DNA of 64,000 bases from Torymus aiolomorphi (Eukaryota; Arthropoda; Insecta; Hymenoptera; Torymidae), in NCBI GenBank assembly GCA_036365515.1, contig CM070874.1:174133797-174197796 (forward strand), given 5' to 3'. The position numbers and the translations under genes are program-made. The notes below the pieces were generated by a model, which saw nothing but the letters and a program-made list of their open reading frames with translations, did not search any database and had not been told where the DNA came from. Within the stretch, counting starts at the first letter, position 1. Every line of letters begins with the position of its first letter. Positions 1 through 12,600 of this stretch are shown in pieces.

Positions 1-59
1 AACTCATAAAGAAAAGGAAAATACATAACACAAAAAAGACGAAAAACTTTATTTGACGA

Positions 60-430
<371 letters not shown>

Positions 431-1242
431 ATTTGAGTTTTGATCGATTTTTTTTGGTTCATAACCTAAAAAGGATTTTGAATTTTTTATTTTCTTTTTA
501 TTTTTGTATGTGTTACATTTAATATTAGGGAATATAACAAATTTTTCTTGAAAGATATTTAAACTACTATTTAAATTATTTTCTCTGTCATTTGTTATTA
601 AGGAAAATGTTTTTATATTTCATAAATTAATTTCTGACAAAATATTTTATTTATCGACTGACATTTTAACCACTTATTACACTCATTAAAGACTATATTT
701 GGTTAAAATTTTAAGAGATTATCTTCATTTGTTTTTAAGAAAAAAATGTTTTATAAAAAAGTATAGTTTCCGTAACACGAGGTTAAAATGCATACGGAAT
801 ATCAAAATAAATATTCATGAATCAAAAGTGAATGTCACGATGAATGTAAAATTTACTTTTATGTGAAGATACTTGTAAATCACGCCTATACGTGTGGTCG
901 TACTCGCTCCCCTCCTCTACCTCTAGAATAATGAAATGATCAAATGCCACCGGCGAACGAGCAGAAAAGACGTCAATCGATATACAAGGGTGGTATATAC
1001 GCGAAAGAAAATTAGAAACTGTGAAGTTGGGAGACTACGAAGATAACGCCTGGTTTTGTTTGAAACAACCTGCACGGAGTTTGAAGCTCGATTTCTCGCA
1101 GGGTTGAATTTATTTTTAAGATATTAAAAAATTATAGTATAAAACAAAAATGTATTGCTAACATTTTATAAAAAAAGTATACCTCTATTCATTGTTAGCC
1201 GTGCGTCACCCGGACTAATTTTTATGCACCTGACTGGCGTCA
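431..1242. other. AT-rich interval, no gene seen
   Basis: The interval holds short homopolymer runs and AT-rich sequence with no open frame of note. A slightly GC-richer patch at about 880-1090 has no recognisable coding content. It ends where the Polinton fragment begins. Confidence 0.5.
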
Positions 1243-1936
1243 TTGCATCAAGAGATTGGCTTCGTCGATATGTACAGAGTAACAGACCGTAGGATCTATG
1301 GGACAAAAACTATCGCGAGACCTTACTAATCGTACTCTTACCTCAAACCTGTTTATTAATAATTTTTCTTGATTCAACATGTCGCAGTGAAGATGGCCAA
1401 CCATGTCAACTGATTTTGTTGCAGACAGTAATTTGCGACGTTGCAGAAGGCCTGCATTTGCATCTTGACCGTCGTCTATTTTTCCAGCAGTATTGTCCAC
1501 AGTACACTCGTCAAATGCGAATTTTTAGCAGCAGGTCCATAATTCAATAAAGTTTCAAAGTACGCTCTGTAAACGTAAGCGTTTGTTGGCGGTGATATAG
1601 GTTCTTGATTCAATAATACATCCACTTGATTAAATAAAGAATGCATAAAATTATTGACAGCTCCGACTTTGGATACCTGGGCTGTAGCGGCTTGTGCTAC
1701 GTCAACCGTAGTTTGTAAACTTACACGCAGACTAAGCATCGTGTGAGCAAGATCAGTATATTCTTCACCATTGCCCGGTAACACAAATTCTATAGGTGAA
1801 TCATCAGTTAAAGACGATATTGGTTTATATTGTATCCAGTGCCAATTTTCTATCGTTGTTTGAGTAGGAGGAATTTCAAACAGAAACAACTCCGACTTGA
1901 GATACTCGCATGAATGGGTGTGTAAAAATGCCTTCT
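1243..1936 (-). pseudogene. Polinton major capsid protein, N-terminal remnant
   Basis: Two overlapping minus-strand frames (1889-1476 and 1500-1240) together match the N-terminal half of the major capsid protein at 28,937-30,271. Shared blocks include IEFVLPG, LFNQVDVLLNQ, PTNAYVYRAYFE, GHLHCDMLNQ and VRVRLVRSRD. In Polintons this protein is a double jelly-roll that would form the icosahedral shell. The frame changes near 1500, the initiation codon position reads as a lysine codon, and homology stops abruptly near 1243, so the C-terminal half is missing. It lies directly after the pVI-like and minor capsid remnants, in the order of the large Polinton. The family assignment rests on similarity between the two loci in this window. 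Confidence 0.85.
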
Positions 1937-2021
1937 TATCTATCCAAAAATATCTCTCGTGGTTCGCTTCTTCTTCTTTTGTTTCATTTGTTTTCTCTTA
2001 GCCTTGCCTTTTTTCGAATTA

Positions 2022-2459
2022 TTAGACTCTGTGATTTGTATAAGAGCCGACATCCGTTCGCAACTGAAGTGGTAAGCCGTAGCGTGGTAATTTATATCCC
2101 GACCCCTCCATTAGTTTATTCAATTTCTCCTCTACTTGTCGTTTGAGAACTTCGCCAGATTCTTTAAAGCGTTTGCGAATCGACTCTTTAAACGAAGTGT
2201 TTCGCTCGGTAACATCAGATATAATGTTTATACCAGTACGCACAGCCTCCTTCCCAAGAGCTTTGGCTCCACGAGTAAAAGATGGGAGAACGCGACGGAA
2301 AATTCCTGCCAAAAATGAACCAATACCGCCGTGGCCTCTTTGGTAGGAGGATCCAACGTAAATACGTCCGACCCCACCATTAATCCGTTGACTACCACCA
2401 AACACCTCCCCTACGCTATATCCACCGCCAAATTGCATGTTGAAGTAACGTTCCATCAC
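2022..2459 (-). CDS. Polinton pVI-like small virion protein, remnant locus
   Basis: This 145-codon frame aligns with the protein at 30,343-30,792. Both have a glycine-rich N-terminus, a block of the form GIGS-(F/W)LAG-(I/L)FRR-(V/I)LP, then GAKA(L/V)GKE and a conserved (I/D)DV region, and both end the core with EGSGYK or KGSGYK. The amphipathic, glycine- and arginine-rich layout suggests a membrane-active or core protein comparable to adenovirus pVI or pX, which is inference. It is the only unbroken gene of this fragment; its last ~20 residues have no counterpart. Neighbouring capsid frames are broken, so expression as a functional gene is unlikely. Confidence 0.75.
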   Translation of the reverse strand: MMERYFNMQFGGGYSVGEVFGGSQRINGGVGRIYVGSSYQRGHGGIGSFLAGIFRRVLPSFTRGAKALGKEAVRTGINIISDVTERNTSFKESIRKRFKESGEVLKRQVEEKLNKLMEGSGYKLPRYGLPLQLRTDVGSYTNHRV

Positions 2460-2476
2460 TGTATTAAAAATGAGTT

Positions 2477-3045
2477 CTAGTCAAGTTTTTTGAAATGAAA
2501 TGTCACCGTCAAAGTACCGTAATCGAATAGGGTTGCACGGCCACTTTGGTCCCTTATATCGATTCGATTGTCTGAAATGAGTTGAATATTAAAGGTATGT
2601 ACATGGGTGGGGAGAAACTCTTGATTCTCGTACTATACGTGTAATCGTCGTCGATATTTAACGATACTGCACGCAACAATCGCGAGTTAACGTCACCTAT
2701 TACGTAAGGCTCGCAACTATCACTATAAATCATAAGCATGGACGGAAGTCCATTGGAGATATGAGTAGGTCTATCACTTACTACTGATTCTTCATCTCTT
2801 ATAAAAATACTATTCCTGCTTTCGAATCCCAAAATTTTTCGCAACTTCTTGGATAAATAAAGTTGGTGACTAAATTCAGAGCAAGTTATCTTTGTACAAA
2901 CTCTGTAGACTGTCACGTAGCCACCGGGATCGGGTCACGTAGCCGAATTGCAAATGGTCCTCTATACAGTTTAAATTATTTACTTCGCTTACTATAACAT
3001 TTACATCTCTGTAAATTCCTGGACGAAGCAACGACACTGCCGTAC
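2477..3045 (-). pseudogene. Polinton minor capsid (penton) protein, remnant
   Basis: The frame at 2554-2916 matches the C-terminal half of the minor capsid protein at 30,794-31,552, with shared patterns KILGFES against RIFGFDD, LLRAVSL against LLRIVSL and MYIPLIFNSF against HYIPLLYHNF. After a frame change near 2570 the homology runs to a stop at 2477-2479 through DYGTLTVTFHF. Upstream, another frame (about 2940-3045) continues the match around a PGIY block. At least two frameshifts are present. Polinton minor capsid proteins are single jelly-roll penton components. Gene order minor capsid, pVI-like, major capsid is conserved with the intact element. Confidence 0.8.
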
Positions 3046-3662
3046 TAACATTTTTTTGCTCGTAAAAAATTATTTAATCAAGTAAATTGGATACATACAA
3101 CTCTTCAGTCAATAGACATATAAAATACCAAAATGTTAGGACCTCTCCCATTAAAATATATGCAGTTCCTGATTCTGGAGTCGACGGCAGAGCCTAAAAT
3201 TTCACATTATGTAGAAAACAGCTTTAAAGATAAAATTACTAAAATACTTCTTTATTTCTTCTTCATTATTTCTTAACTCCATCTCTGCCCTGAAATACAA
3301 AAAAGTATTGTTTTTAGCTCAAAATATTTTACATTTAGAACAAATATTCTAGTATCTGGATATTCGGTCCATCAGACTTGTAAGCTATAAGCACGCGTAC
3401 AGTCATATCCACATCAGTCAGTCAAGTTTGTTAAGTGGTTTAACATGTAGATCCTTAAGCGCCTTTAAATCCGCATGTTTTTAATAATCTTTATTACATA
3501 TATTAGATTCTTATATACTGAGGTAAACAAAGAATGTGTTGAGAAATCAAAAATCCTTCATGCATGTTATGAAGCCAGTATCGCCATAGCCAAATGCTTA
3601 AAAAAAATGTTTATAGCAGCAACACTCCTATATTGATCTTTTTTTAATGTCTGATAGGGCGA
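3046..3662. other. AT-rich interval, no gene seen
   Basis: There is no coding signal. The interval separates the capsid remnant from the left end of the large foldback element. Confidence 0.5.
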
Positions 3663-4784
3663 ACGCGTGACCCAAACTATCCGGAAATTAGATTTTTTCC
3701 CAGACAAATTTCAAAATGGTCGGGAAGGTCACGGATCTAAGGGGTTTCGGGCCCGAGGAAAGTAATGGCGCAGTCAAAATTAACGTAGGGCGAATAATAA
3801 AAAAAATAGCAAACCTATTTTTTCCAAATATATTGAAAGTTTGGTTATCACGTTCATGTATCGAAGTTTATTCAATTTAAAGACCATAGCGCTTTTGTCC
3901 GACCTCGAAATCAGTATAAATGAATTTATAATTGAGAATTAAAAATCGGTTTTTACAACCGGGCAGACGATTTACCAGACGTTTGAGGAATAGGAATTAA
4001 GAGAACGCAATTGCTTCGAATAATGAACTCTAGCTAGCAAACGGCAACTTCATGATACGACGGGTAATGTTTATAGCAATGCGTATTTCCAGGCTTGAGC
4101 TTACGAAATGTCCATGAATTTTCACAGAAGCTTTATAAATCCCTTCATAATACGAATGACATGCTATTTCTAATTACCAATGTGTCTTATAAAATTCATC
4201 AGATTGTGTCGCATATTGTGGGTTATACATATAATGTCAATGATAATGTTTACAAATACGACAATGTCCAAAATGCCTAGATGGCGCCTCTGGCGTAAAC
4301 ATTCAACCGCCGTGCCGTATCGTCCGTGAACTGCTCACCGTTAATATGTTAATGTTGGGAATAGGTATGCTGGAAAAAGCCAAATGAGCTTTATTCATTA
4401 TTTGTCAAGATCAATGTTAGTTATTTTTCACTTCTTACAGTGTAAGGTACTTATATTTTTCCTTACAGCGGATAAACGAACCTTCCATACTTCTTGAGTA
4501 AAACCGTTTTTATGTCAGAGAGAAATTTTTTGTTGGGTATTGTTCTAATGCTAATAGTACATATACATCGAGGGGGCTGCGGGATAACTTGAATATAACG
4601 ATACTGTTGCTTTTGTATCAGATACGCATACTTTTATGCACTTTTGAAAGTGGCGTACGCAAAAGTCCCGCATGCAAAAGTACCGCACGCACGAATGAGA
4701 TTGTGCGTAGCTCAGCAGCCACATAGTAGTGTATGTGTTACTGTTCATTACAATAGCAGCTAAGCCGCCTTTATTTATAAGGAA

Positions 4785-5560
4785 TTCCACGCTTTCTTAA
4801 CCCTTTCTCTACCCCAAAATCGTCGAAACTTTTTTTTTTGGCACACCTATCGGACAAGAATTTTTGTACTTGTTTTACCATACATAGAAAGAAAAAAGTC
4901 CAATTAACGAAAAACATGGGTTGACATATTTTTTTTTCAAAAATCGATTTTTTCGATATCGTGTAAAAATTACATTTTTTCAAATACCGACAATTTTGCC
5001 ATGAAAAATGATATAGGAAATCTGAACGAAGAGAATTAAAGTAGAGAATGAGACCTATAATTATCTTTTTTGAAAATTAAAAAAGTTGATTCCTTCAAAA
5101 GTTACGTAACTTTGAAGATGAGCTTAAAATACAGAAATACTACGCCGCTGTATGAAACTCCTGTTTTTTACGGTTTTCACCGTTTTATAGCTGCATTTTC
5201 TGTATTTTAACCTCATCTTCAAAGTTACGTAACTTTTGAAGGAATCAACATTTTTTAATTTTCAAAAAAGATAATTATAGGTCTCATTCTCTACTTTAAT
5301 TCTGTTCGTTCAGATTTCCTATATCATTTTTCATGGCAAAATGGTCGGTTTTGAAAAAATTTAATTTTTACACGATATCAAATAAATCGAATTTTGCAGA
5401 AAAATGATGTCAACCCCCTCTTTTTTCGATGGTTGGACTTTTTTTTCTTTCTATGTATGGTATAACAAGCGCAAAAATACTTGTCCGATAGGTGTGTCAC
5501 AAAAAAAAATCTTTCGACGATTTTGGGTCAGAAAAGGGGTAAAGAAAACGTGGATTTCCT
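4785..5560. repeat. Nested inverted repeat within the foldback element
   Basis: The segment 4785-5110 is matched in reverse complement by about 5215-5560. For example, a block reading CACACCTATCGGACAAG on the left reappears inverted as CTTGTCCGATAGGTGTG. The roughly 100-bp centre has its own self-complementary stretch around 5160-5185. It may be a separate element inserted in the larger foldback, or its original core. Confidence 0.75.
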
Positions 5561-5679
5561 CTTATACGTAAATAGACAACTACGTGTGCCGGTATTACTA
5601 AACCTCCGGCGTTTCTTCGTACTGCTCCGTACAAGTTTTACACAAATTCTGATAAAGTTATGCTGATAATTGAATGAAA

Positions 5680-7770
5680 TACTACCAAAGTTTTAATAAA
5701 GCTCCTCGAAAGTGAAAGTTTAGAAGTTTTGCCAAAGCTTAGAGAAAGCTTGCTAAAGTTTTGATAACGTTTCTCCGAAGTGAAAGTTTACAGGATGTTT
5801 TGCCAAAGTTTAGATAAAGTTTAGCTAAAGTTTGGATAAAGTTTGTCAGAAATAGAAGTTTTAGAATATGTTTTGTCAAAGGATAGAGAAAGTTATCCTA
5901 AAGTTTAGATAAAATTTCTCAGAAGTGAAAGTTTACAGGAACTTTGTCAAAATTTAAAGAAAGCTTGGATAAAGTTTGTATAAAGTTTCTCCAAAGTGAA
6001 AGTTTAGAGAACGTTTTGCCAAAGTTTAGAGGGTTATGCTAAAGTTCGGATAAAGTTTGGATAGAGTTTCTCCGACATGAAAGTTTTGTCGAAGTTTTGC
6101 CAAAATTTAGATAAAGTTTTCTTAAAGTTTGGATAAAGTTTGGATAATGTTTCTCCGAAGTGTAAGTTTAGAGGAATGTTTTGCCAAAGTTTAGAGAAAG
6201 TTTTTCTAAAGTTTGGGTAAAGTTTGGATAAAGTTTCTCCGAAGTGAAAGATTAGAGAATGTTTTGCCAAAGTTTAGAAAAAGTTATGTAAAAGCTTGGA
6301 TAAAGTTTGTCAGAAATAGAAGTTTTAGAGGATGTTTTGATAAAATACAGAGAAAGTTATCCTAAAATTTAGATAAAATTTCTCAGAAGTGAAAGTTTAC
6401 AGGAAGTTTTCCAAAATTTAAAGAAAGCTTGGATAAAGTTTGTGTGAAGTTTCTCCAAAGTAAAAGTTTAGAGAATGTTTTGCCAAAGTTTAGAGAAAGT
6501 TATGCTTAAGTTCGGATAAAGTTTGCATAAAGTTTTTCCGACATGAAAGTTTTGTGGAAGTTTTGCCAAAGTTTAGATAAAGTTTTGCTAAACTTTGGAT
6601 AAATATTCTCAGAAGTAAATACGTAGAAGTTTTGCCAAAGTTTAGATAAAGTTTAGCTAAAGTTTGGATAAAGTTTGTCAGAAATAGATGTTTTAGAGGA
6701 TGTTTTATCAAAGTATAGAGAAAGTTATCCCAAAGCTTAGATAAAATTTCTCACAAGTGAAAGTTTACAGGAAGTTTGCCAAAATTAAAAAAAAGCGTGG
6801 ATAAAGTTTGTATAAAGTTTCTCCAAAGTGAAAGTTTAGAGAACGTTTTGCCAAAGTTTAGAGAGTTATGCTAAAGTTCGGATAAAGTTTGGATAGAGTT
6901 TCTCCGACATGAAAGTTTTGTCGAAGTTTTGCCAAAATTTAGATAAAGTTTTCTTAAAGTTTGGATAAAGTTTGTATACCGTTTCTCCAAAGTTAAAGTT
7001 TAGAGAATGTTTTGCCAAAGTTTAGATAAAGCTTTGCTAAAGTTTGGATAAAGTTTGGAATCAGTTTCTCCAAAGTGAAAGTTTAGAGAATGTTTTGCCA
7101 CAGTTTAGAGAAAGTTTTGCTAAAGTTCGGATAAAGTTTCTCCGACGTGAAAGTGTGAGGAGGTTTTGCCAACGTTTAGATAAATTTTTGCCAACGTTTA
7201 GATAAAGTTTGGATAAAGTTTCTCCGACATGAAAGTTTTGTGGAAGTTTTGCCAAAGTTTAGATAAAGTTTTACTAAATTTTTGGATAAAGTTTGGATAA
7301 TGTTTCTCCGCAGTGTAAGTTTAGAGGAATGTTTTACCAAAGTTTAGAGAAAGTTTTGCCAAAGTTTAGATAAAGTTTTTCTAAAGTTTGGGTAAAGTTT
7401 GCATAAAGTTTCTCCGAAGTGAAAGAATAGAGAATTTTATGCCAAAGTTTAGAAAAAGTTTTGCTAATGTTCGGATAAAGTTTCTCCAACATGAAAGTTT
7501 TGAGAAAGTTTTGCCAAAGTTTAGGTAAAGTTTTGCTAAGGTTTAGATCAAGTTTGGATTGTTTCTACGAAGGAAAGTTAAGAAAATGTTTTGCCAAAGT
7601 TTAGAGAAAGTTTTACTAAAGTTCGAATAAAGGTTCTCCGACATGAAAGTTTTGAGGAAGTTTTGCCAAAGTTTAGATAAAGTTTTGTTAAAGTTTGGAT
7701 TAAGTTACTCTGAAATTAAAGTTTACATGAAGTTTTGTCAAAGTTTAAGTTGCAAGACTTTAAGACATAC
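5680..7770. repeat. AAAGTTT satellite array
   Basis: About 2.1 kb is built from variants of an 11-12 bp motif (aaagtttrgata) arranged in longer units that alternate 'ttgccaaagttta', 'gctaaagtttgg' and 'tctccgaagtgaaag'. The higher-order unit repeats roughly every 60-130 bp. Minus-strand translations of the array give repetitive frames rich in Lys, Leu, Asn and Phe (for instance FGETLSKLYPNF); these follow from the repeat and are not evidence of a gene. Confidence 0.85.
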
Positions 7771-8150
7771 TATTACTTAGACTTCTTGAAAGTCTTTAGC
7801 TAGACTTCACGCGAGACTTTTAGCCAAACTTTAAGCCGACCTTAAGCTAGATTTTTAGCAAGACTTTTAGCCAGACTTTAAGCCAGACTTTTAGCCAGAC
7901 TTTAAGCCAGACTTTAAGCCAGTTTTTAAGCCAAACTTTTAGCAAGACTTATAGTCAGACTTTAAGCTAGACTTTTAGCCAGACTTTAAGCCAAATTTTA
8001 GCCAGGCTTAAAGCCAAACTTTTAGTTAATCTTTAGGCCAGACTTTTAGCCAGACTTTTAGCCAGACTTTTAGCAAGACTTTTAGCGATACTTTAAGCCA
8101 GATTTTAAGCCCGACTTTTAGCCAGACTTTAACCTACATTTTAAGCCTGA
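7771..8150. repeat. GACTTTAAGCC-type short tandem array
   Basis: The motif agacttttagcc / agactttaagcc repeats with a period near 13-14 bp. It contains CTTTA blocks, the complement of the AAAG unit in the preceding satellite, so the array may be an inverted and diverged derivative of it. A weaker continuation lies at 8200-8990 in mixed orientation. Confidence 0.8.
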
Positions 8151-9825
8151 ATTTTAGTTATGTTTGACTTCAAGCCATACTTTAAAACAGACTTTAAGAT
8201 AGAAATTAGATATAGATATTTTATCGAAATATTAGAAGAATTTTCGGGAAACTTTCTGAAAACTTTCTTAAAACTTTGCCTAAACTTTATCTCAACTATG
8301 CAAAAACTTGGAAGGCATACGTTTTCCAAAACCTATAGCAGTTCTGTCAGAATTAGCTTTACTAAATTTTGCTAAACATCTGTAAGACTTTGTGAAAGTA
8401 CTGCTGAAGTTAATAAAAGTTTTTCAAAGCGTGCGCAAAACTTTGCATCAGATATCCCAAGAATTTGCAAATATTTGCTGAAACTTTGCCTAATATCGAC
8501 TTAAGTAAGCATAAGCTTTCCCGAAATTACATAAGCTTTACCAGAATTTCGGTGAGAAACTTTACCCTGAGAAAACATTTTGTAATTCAGTTACACGTAG
8601 CTATCTATTTATGTATAAATAAAGGCGGCTTAGCTGCTATTGTAATGAACAGTGATACATACACTACTCTGCGGCTGCTAAGCAGTGCAAAATCTCTTTC
8701 ATACATGCGGTACTTTCGCCAAACTTTCGCTAAACTTGGGAGAAACTTCATCTAAACCTGCACTTAGACAAACTTTATCCAAACTTTCGCAAAACTTGAT
8801 CCAAAAATTCGCAATACTTTCTATGGGGGAAATGTACAATTATTTTAATAATTTATTTCCAATATATGAGCAATTTTGATAAAGTTTATCTAAAGCGAAA
8901 GTTTATACAAAGAATCTCCGAAGTTTAGCGAAAGTTTCGCGAAAGTTTTGGTAAAGTTTTGCCATACTCTTTACCAGACTTTCACCCAGACTGTAAGCTA
9001 GACTTTAATGCAGACTCGTTTATCCGCTGTAAGGAAAAATATAAGCACGTTACGCTATAAGAAGTGAAAAATAACTGACATTGATCTTGACAAATTATGA
9101 ATAAAACTCATTTGGCTTTTTTCAGCATATTCCCAACATTAACATACAGTAACGGTGAGCAGTCCGCGAATGATATAGCACGGCGGTGGAATGTACACGC
9201 CAGCGGCGCCATCTCTTAGGCATTTCGGGCACAGTCGTGTTTGTAAACATTCTCATTGACATGATATGTATAACCCACAATATGCGAGATAATCTAATGA
9301 ATTTTATATGACACATTGGTAATTAGAAATAGCACGTCATCAGTATTATGAAGGGATTCATAAAGCTTCTGTGAAAATTCATGGCCATTTCGTAAGCTCA
9401 AGCCTGGAAATACGCATTGCTATAAACGTTATCCGTCGTATCATGAAGTTGCTAGCTATAGTTTGTTTTTCAGAGCGATTCCGTTCTCATAATTCCTGTT
9501 CCTCAAACGTCTGGTAAATCGTCTGTCAGGTCATAGAAACCGATTTTTAATTCTCAATTATAAATTCATTTATAGTGATTTCGAGGTCGAAAAAAGGCGC
9601 TATGGTCTTTAAATTTAATAAACTTCGATACATGATCGTGATAACCAAACTTTCAATATATTTGGAAAAAATAGGTTTGCTATTTTTTTATTATTCGCCC
9701 TACGTTAATTTTGACTGCGCCATTGCATTCCTCGGGCCCGAAAAGCCTTAGATCCGTCACCTTTCCGAACATTATGCAATTTATCTGGGAAAAAATCTAA
9801 TGTCCGGATAGTTTGGGTCACGCGT

Positions 9826-10904
9826 ATTTATTGCAGTGCATAACTGTTTTGACTTCAGAAAATAAAATGTCAATTATATCATAGTGAGATTCAGGCGATG
9901 GTTGATAATGGTAGCTTTCTGACTGAAGTGAAGGTTCCATAATGTTTTTCTGCACAATAGCATATCTTTCACTTCCTTTAAAAGTTGATTTAAATCTGTA
10001 CTCTAAATGGTTTTTGTAATAGTCAGTATAGACTTAATTTTTATTTAGTATCAATCCCTGCCATTTTAAGAATAGAGTGTCCAATAAAAGTTCAAGTACT
10101 AAAAAGCTATTTCTAAAACTTTAATTCAACTGTCATTCGTATTATTCAAACACTTTTAAAAACTTATTTAAAATACCTTTACGTATTACATAATAAACTA
10201 AATTTTTACTCCCAAATCCGTTTGAAACAATGAAAACTAAGAACAACACTTTGTATAAAAAAGGTGCTGATGCTGATATCACAGTGTTTATATGAAATGA
10301 CAGCTGTGCATGGTTACATTGCTTGAGGACTTTCTCATACGTTAAAATCAGCTCTGCTACAATAAAGGAGTGAGCTGTGAGAGGCTGTCAGTGATAAGTC
10401 AGGTTGTTACGGTGCCAACTTAACTGCTATAAGTTTTAAATTCAAATTTTTATTTTTGTCAAAAATACCGTCCATAAATTATATTATTCATTTTTATCTT
10501 TATATTAATGTTTAAAATATTATTTTTGGATTTTTTAAAGTATATATAGATATGTTTAGTGAGAATTTTAAATATATTAAGAACAGGGAAATGAAAAAAA
10601 AAATTAGTAGAAATAATATACGATTATATAAATACGTATACAAGGGGAAAAATGTAATTTGAACAAAAAACAAATAAAAAGCTTTATCAGTGTTTTGTGT
10701 ATATTCTTAAAACAAAAATAGATAATGCTTTAAAGCTAATTGGGAAATATTCTACAAGTATTGTTTTAGTAAAATATGTAATAAAAAAAAAATTATTTTT
10801 CGTCATTTTAAAGGTATCCGACCCCCTTAAAACAGCTAATTTGTGAAAATCATGAAAATATCTTAAAATTGAAAGAGTTTTTAAAACCAATTAAAATTGT
10901 TTTT
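9826..10904. other. AT-rich interval, no gene seen
   Basis: No supportable coding region is present. A CCGACCCCCTTAA end-like sequence at about 10,808-10,822 resembles the termini of the TTAA-flanked elements further right, but no partner end was found. Confidence 0.4.
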
Positions 10905-12600
10905 TGGGATTTTTTCATTTTAATTGCCTCGATTTCACACTGAAAGTAAAATAAAGCATATATGACAAGCGAACATGAGTGTTCTGCATTAGAATCCGGG
11001 AAAAAATTCACAAATTATAAATAATTTAAGCAATTTTACGGATGCAAAAGCTACGAATGAAAAGCAAAGAGCCGGGAATTAAAATAATCAAGCGAGATAT
11101 TGCATATCTCTTGTCTACCCTGCAGCGGTAGATAAAAATACAAAATAATTTTTTTTCAATTTTGGTTTTTTGAATGATTTGGTACCATCGTTGTATTCGT
11201 CGTGTTAAAACATAGCTAATTTTTGAAAATCATGCCAAAATCTCAAAAATTGAAAAAGATGTTAAAAACAATCCAAATTAGTTTTTGGCATTTTTCATTT
11301 TAATTAAAGTAAATCACATCGATTGTTATAACGAGAAGCGCGCATACGAGATCTTTACCACATCCAGCTTGCAAAACTTCAATTTTTAAAATAATAAAGC
11401 TGGCTTTAAAATAGGCAACTCGTATCATGCCGATAAGAATCAGGCAACTGACCGACTAGCTGTTATCGCTTATGGGGATGTACAGCTTGTAAGAAAACGT
11501 TATATTGTCATAAGCAGACATCCAAACACATAATCGTGGATTGTATATTTCGCTTGACGAAATGGGCTGATATTGCACGGTTCGCACAGTGATACTTTGC
11601 TCTTGAAGATGAATTCCTATATCAGTACATTCCTACACCTGCACCCCCCTCCCCCTACTCTTCAGTGAGGGTTACTTATCACAGCACGAGGAACACTGAG
11701 TAAGAATTCGCGCATCAGCGTTTTAAAAGTAGACGTGTAATAGTGACAGTGAAGTTTCGAGATATTGATTTTGACTTTCTCACGAGAAGTGAACTTAAGG
11801 ATTCTCCATTAGAATCTATAAAAAATAGGAAATTATAAATAATTAAATCCATTTTACGGATGCAAATGCTGCGAATGAAAAGCAAAGAAGAGGCGATAAT
11901 TGAAATAACCGAGCGAAGTGTTACATGACTCTTATCTACTCTACAAGATTACATAAAAATACAGAATAAAAAGTTTCTCAATTTTGATTTTTTGAACAAT
12001 CTGGTACCATCATTGCATTCGTCGTGTTAAAATATAAGTACATGCTGAAAATCACGCGAATATCTCAAAATTGAAGAATTTGTTTAGAACAATTAAAATT
12101 GTTTATTGCTAGTTTTCACTATAACAGCGTGTTTTTACAGTCTAATTAAAATAAAGCACATATAATGTTATGATGATAACGTTCAATGCAATAAAAATCC
12201 TGAATTTCAAGTATTTTTTGTCGTATTTTTTGCTAAATAATTAAATCGAATATATTTCTGAAAACTCTTACGAGAAGCGAACGTATGTTCATAACGATAT
12301 ATAACTCAAAAATTTCAATTTTGTTAATAATTATATCAGCTTTAGCTTTAAAATACTCAAAGTGTTGAGCACCGTGACGGGGTGGTGATAAGAACCGGGC
12401 AACTGGTCGGCTAACGCTTATCGTTTATACCTGCTACATTACATGTACAACATGAAAGACAATGTTATTGTCATAACCTGATATCCAAATACATGATTGC
12501 AATTTATATTTCTCACAAGATGGACTGTGCTGATGTTGCATGTTCTTACACGTCTAAGTTGTGTCGCTTAATAAGGATGATGCAGCCTTGTACGAATATA
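10905..12600. repeat. Diverged direct duplication (two ~0.7 kb copies)
   Basis: About 10,905-11,575 aligns in the same orientation with about 11,765-12,560. Matching landmarks in order are a 'ttttacggatgcaaa' block followed by 'cgaatgaaaagcaaag', a 'tggtaccatc' block with 'ttcgtcgtgttaaaa', and a block with GATAAG, a GGCAACTG core and CTTATC, followed by 'tattgtcataa'. The second copy runs into the 5' part of the ORF at 12,493. Offset between landmarks is roughly 850-950 bp. Origin unknown. Confidence 0.7.

Larger units (their letters stand above)
3663..9825. mobile_element. 6.2 kb foldback element with satellite core
   Basis: The ends are inverted copies of each other: 3663-4480 pairs with about 9010-9825, starting with ACGCGTGACCCAAACTATCC at the left and its complement at the right. 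A second pair of matching blocks (about 4640-4780 and 8611-8735) lies further in. The inner part holds another inverted repeat and a satellite block. No transposase is visible, so it would be non-autonomous. I could not identify a target duplication. Arms have diverged by many substitutions and small indels, so this is not a recent insertion. Confidence 0.75.

Noticed and set aside
5700..7770. Minus-strand frames with FGETLSKLYPNF-like repeats
   Set aside because: The periodic peptide follows from the satellite motif; no start, no conservation and many stops.
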